A stretch of DNA of 64,000 bases from assembly GCA_028875575.1 (NCBI GenBank), contig JAPPDF010000100.1:32801-96800 (forward strand), given 5' to 3'. Below are positions 61,588 to 64,000 of the stretch, in pieces. The stretch's first letter is position 1. Every line of letters starts with the position of its first letter. This DNA is from Acidobacteriota bacterium (GTDB taxonomy: Bacteria; Acidobacteriota; Terriglobia; Versatilivoradales; Versatilivoraceae). Both the position numbers and the translations under genes were made by a program. Below the pieces are notes generated by a model. The model was not told the DNA's origin and searched no databases. It saw only the letters and a list, made by a program, of their open reading frames with translations.

Positions 61588-63144
61588 TCACAACATCGGA
61601 CCGGCCCGCCAGAGGGCGAACTCGCGGTGTCCGGTGACCTCGTTCTTGGCGTGTTCGCCAGAGGCTGTGGCAAGGATGGTGTCGAAAATATTCTGGCCAA
61701 CCTCGTCCAGGGATTGAGTCCCATCGATAATCGTGCCGGCATTGATATCCATGTTCTCTTCAAGATGGTGGAACATGCGGCTGTTGGTCGCGATCTTGAG
61801 GACCGGGACGATGGGATTGCCGGTGGGAGTCCCCCGCCCGGTGGTGAAACAGACGACGTTGGCGCCGCTGGACACCAACCCGGATACCGACGGGGTGTCG
61901 AAACCGGGTGAGTCCATGATCACAAAGCCGGATCGATTGATTCTTTCGGCGTAGTCGAAGACCCCTTGCAGTGGAGTGCTCCCTGCCTTGCGAATGGCCC
62001 CCAGCGATTTCTCTACAATGTTGGATATTCCGCCTGCGATGTTGCCCGGTGAAGGATTCTCATCCAATTCTCCTCCCAGGGCGGCCGCATAGGCCTTGTA
62101 GCGTTCCAGAATGCGCCACAGGCCCTCGGCGGCCTGGCTGGAGGCCGCACCCCTCATCAGCAGATGTTCCGCGCCGTAGATCTCCGGGGTCTCAGGCAAC
62201 ACGGTCGTGCCGCCGCAACTCACGATCAGGTCGCTGGCCCGTCCCAGCGCCGGATTGGCTGAGATGCCCGAGTAGGCATCCGACCCCCCGCACTGCAGGC
62301 CCAGCAGCAGGTGTTTGGCGGACACGCTGGTGCGTCTGCATTTTCGGGCCTGTTCCACCAGTTCCTCAACGATTTGAATGCCCTGCTTCACGGTTGGGGT
62401 GGTGCCTCCGGCTCCCTGGATGGTCAGATAGCGCACCCGCCCCCGGGTATGGGTCTGCAACTGGAGGGGAAGGCTGGAGTGGCACCCCTGCACGCATTCC
62501 ACGTTGCTTTCCTCGCACCCAAGACCCACAACCAGGACAGCCGCAACGTTGGGGTGGTACATGATCCCGTTGTAGACCCGCATCAGTTGGGCAATGTCCT
62601 CGCCCTTCTCGCCGCCGCATCCCTCCTGGTGAGTGATGGGTATGACCCCGTCGAAATTGGGATCGTCCTGAAACTGTTGCTCGAAGTGCCTGGCGATGAG
62701 CTGGCTCGGATGGCTGGAGCAGATCACGGTTGAGAGCACCACCACGTAGTTACGGGTGCCGACGCCCCCCCATTCTCTCTGGTAGCCTTGAAAGCGTGGA
62801 ACCTCGCCGGAAGGGCGAAACCGGACCGGTTTGGGATCGATTCCGGTCGGCTTCCGCCGGCCCTTGGTGTCCGGAACCATATTGTGATTGTGGACTGTGC
62901 CACCTTGGGGAATGGGACAGGTTGCCAGGCCGATGACTTCCCCGTAACGGAGGACGGTCTCGCCGGAGGCGATCCCTCGCAATGCGATCTTGTGGCCCGG
63001 CTGCACCGTCTGGGTGACCATCACACGGGTGCCGTTGGAGCTCAACAGAGTACCCTGGCCGATGGTGGCCTTGGCCACGGCCACGTTGTCATCGGGATGA
63101 ACAAGGATGGCTTTATCCGACAGTCTGGCTTCGCTCATGGACAT
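61588..63144 (-). CDS. UxaA-family dehydratase (altronate/galactarate type)
   Basis: The 518-residue protein has an N-terminal SAF domain (AILVHPDDNVAVAKATIGQG, NGTRVMVTQTVQPGHKIALR). It is followed by the UxaA/GarD C-terminal region: GYQREWGGVGTRNYVVVLST, HQEGCGGEKGEDIAQLMRVY, VVGLGCEESN, GLQCGGSDAYSGISANPALG and a final INAGTIIDGTQSLDEVG. These enzymes dehydrate sugar acids to 2-keto-3-deoxy acids using iron. Altronate is one candidate; the acid cannot be decided from sequence. It may be transcribed with the phytanoyl-CoA dioxygenase-like gene 204 bp upstream. Confidence 0.9.
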   Translation of the reverse strand: MSMSEARLSDKAILVHPDDNVAVAKATIGQGTLLSSNGTRVMVTQTVQPGHKIALRGIASGETVLRYGEVIGLATCPIPQGGTVHNHNMVPDTKGRRKPTGIDPKPVRFRPSGEVPRFQGYQREWGGVGTRNYVVVLSTVICSSHPSQLIARHFEQQFQDDPNFDGVIPITHQEGCGGEKGEDIAQLMRVYNGIMYHPNVAAVLVVGLGCEESNVECVQGCHSSLPLQLQTHTRGRVRYLTIQGAGGTTPTVKQGIQIVEELVEQARKCRRTSVSAKHLLLGLQCGGSDAYSGISANPALGRASDLIVSCGGTTVLPETPEIYGAEHLLMRGAASSQAAEGLWRILERYKAYAAALGGELDENPSPGNIAGGISNIVEKSLGAIRKAGSTPLQGVFDYAERINRSGFVIMDSPGFDTPSVSGLVSSGANVVCFTTGRGTPTGNPIVPVLKIATNSRMFHHLEENMDINAGTIIDGTQSLDEVGQNIFDTILATASGEHAKNEVTGHREFALWRAGPML

Positions 63145-63348
63145 GGACCCTTATTGGCTAAGACCTTCAGGTGCCTGTAGGCATGGGATTGCAGACAGAG
63201 GAGTTATCCGGTTCGAGGGTCCAATGCCACGCCCTGATCCGGAGGGCCATCATACCAGATGGTCTCTGGCACACGGGAGTGAAATCGCGTGCCTGTGAGG
63301 CAGGACAGAGGCACTGCAGGAATCCTTGAGGTCGCCGAGCGCTTCACT

Positions 63349-64000
63349 TCACCCGGCGGACCCCGACCCGCCAACGGAATACCTGAGCAATCCCTTGACC
63401 TCTTCGGGCAAGCGCTCGAATACCGAAGCCGGCAGGGAAGGCACCTCGGCATTGACGCCGCCGGTGGCGTCCACGATATCCTCGCGATCGATGGTCCCGG
63501 GCCGGAGAGGGTCCAGGTTCAACCACCAGGGGGCATAGCGCACGATCACCGCAACCCGGTCCCGATCGGTTCGATTGGTGGCCACGGCATGCCAGAGGCG
63601 CGCGTCGCAGACGGCAACGGTTCCGGCCGATCCCAGCAGGCGACGCTCGTCGGGGTGAGGGGCGTCGGGGTCGACGGGGCCCCCTTTCATGGGGTGGTTG
63701 GGCTTGCGGTGGCTGCCGGGGACTACAATGGTAGCCCCGTTCTCCTCGGTAAAATCGGTCAGCATCCAGAAAGTCACCAGGTGCATGAGCAGATCGGGGT
63801 AGGGGGCCGGAATGCAGGCAGCGCTTTTCTGGTTGTAGGGCCAGTCGGCGTGGAATGACCCGCGGGGGATTCCCGGGCCATTGACCGAGCCGGTCAGCAT
63901 GGAAATGCGAACATGGGAGCCCAGCAGAGACTGGGCCAGCCCCAGCACCCGTGGATGGGCCAGAAAGGGCGCCAGGGCCTGGTTCACTCTCAAGAATCCG
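63349..64000 (-). CDS. Phytanoyl-CoA dioxygenase-family protein (truncated at the window end)
   Basis: The C-terminal 217 or so residues of an Fe(II)/2-oxoglutarate oxygenase are present; the reading frame remains open to the window edge, so the true start lies beyond base 64000. Metal ligands are seen in FHADWPYNQ (His-x-Asp) and, distally, LWHAVATNRTDRDRVAVIV (His, with the Arg that binds 2-oxoglutarate). HLVTFWMLTDFTEENGATIV and VPGSHRKPNHP are typical of the family. The substrate is unknown; such enzymes hydroxylate many small molecules. It is followed by the UxaA-type gene on the same strand. Confidence 0.88.
   Translation of the reverse strand, partial: GFLRVNQALAPFLAHPRVLGLAQSLLGSHVRISMLTGSVNGPGIPRGSFHADWPYNQKSAACIPAPYPDLLMHLVTFWMLTDFTEENGATIVVPGSHRKPNHPMKGGPVDPDAPHPDERRLLGSAGTVAVCDARLWHAVATNRTDRDRVAVIVRYAPWWLNLDPLRPGTIDREDIVDATGGVNAEVPSLPASVFERLPEEVKGLLRYSVGGSGSAG

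Overview
The window looks like a chromosomal segment of a GC-rich, Gram-negative heterotroph, most likely an Acidobacteriota member. Supporting signs are two TonB-dependent receptors (one with a carboxypeptidase-regulatory-like N-terminus), a DUF1549/DUF1553 cytochrome-type protein paired with a Tat-exported DUF1501 protein, an ECF sigma/anti-sigma/DUF4097 operon, a GH3 hexosaminidase fused to a serine hydrolase, and a GT9 glycosyltransferase. This is inferred from gene content; no marker gene was compared, and Planctomycetota or Verrucomicrobiota share some of these families. I see no CRISPR array, prophage or transposase gene. Much of the window is housekeeping DNA separated by repeat-bearing intergenic gaps.

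Layout. 0.1-4.8 kb (minus): aroK, an exported unknown and an M28 peptidase, preceded by an ECF sigma, anti-sigma and DUF4097 operon. 5.2-10.5 kb (plus): nrdR, thiL, an exported protein with a degenerate zincin motif, rnc, lepB and a small anchored protein. 10.6-12.4 kb (minus): dGTPase-like HD protein and a TPR protein. 12.8-15.4 kb (plus): DinB-like protein, fabH, exported HExxH protein. 15.5-18.7 kb: a nested inverted-repeat element next to tRNA-Leu(CAA), a PH-like membrane protein, then a cluster of three exported/beta-barrel proteins behind a possible sigma-54 promoter. 18.7-23.0 kb (minus): DUF1549/DUF1553 and DUF1501 genes. 23.3-26.1 kb (plus): BNR sialidase-like protein and a homoserine-dehydrogenase-like SAF protein. 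26.2-32.9 kb (minus): lipoprotein, two TonB receptors, a Cys-rich small protein, a zinc-ribbon protein. 33.0-38.3 kb (minus): an overlapping operon of GH3-serine hydrolase fusion, nagA and murA, joining peptidoglycan recycling to the first step of its synthesis. 38.3-39.0 kb: a hairpin element and a promoter in front of a candidate structured RNA. 39.0-44.5 kb: PhoX-like phosphatase, an M20 peptidase coupled to an N-succinylamino-acid-racemase-like enolase, and a GT9 transferase.

45.0-49.4 kb (plus) holds the most unusual cluster: an M20 amidohydrolase followed by two genes that resemble the two subunits of glycine decarboxylase (GcvPA/GcvPB) but have lost or changed most signature motifs while keeping the PLP lysine. 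No gcvT or gcvH is nearby. I treat it as a candidate undescribed PLP enzyme system. It is flanked by two copies of a dispersed ~330-bp inverted-repeat element.

50.1-64.0 kb: NAD-kinase-like protein, rimO, yacG, pgpA, a TIG/NHL propeller protein, cinA, gpsA, a NUDIX hydrolase, a MOSC protein, tRNA-Ser(GGA), an FmdB-type zinc ribbon, an M23 peptidase, a SAM hydroxide adenosyltransferase, a SirB1-type protein, a UxaA-type dehydratase and a phytanoyl-CoA dioxygenase-like gene cut by the window end.
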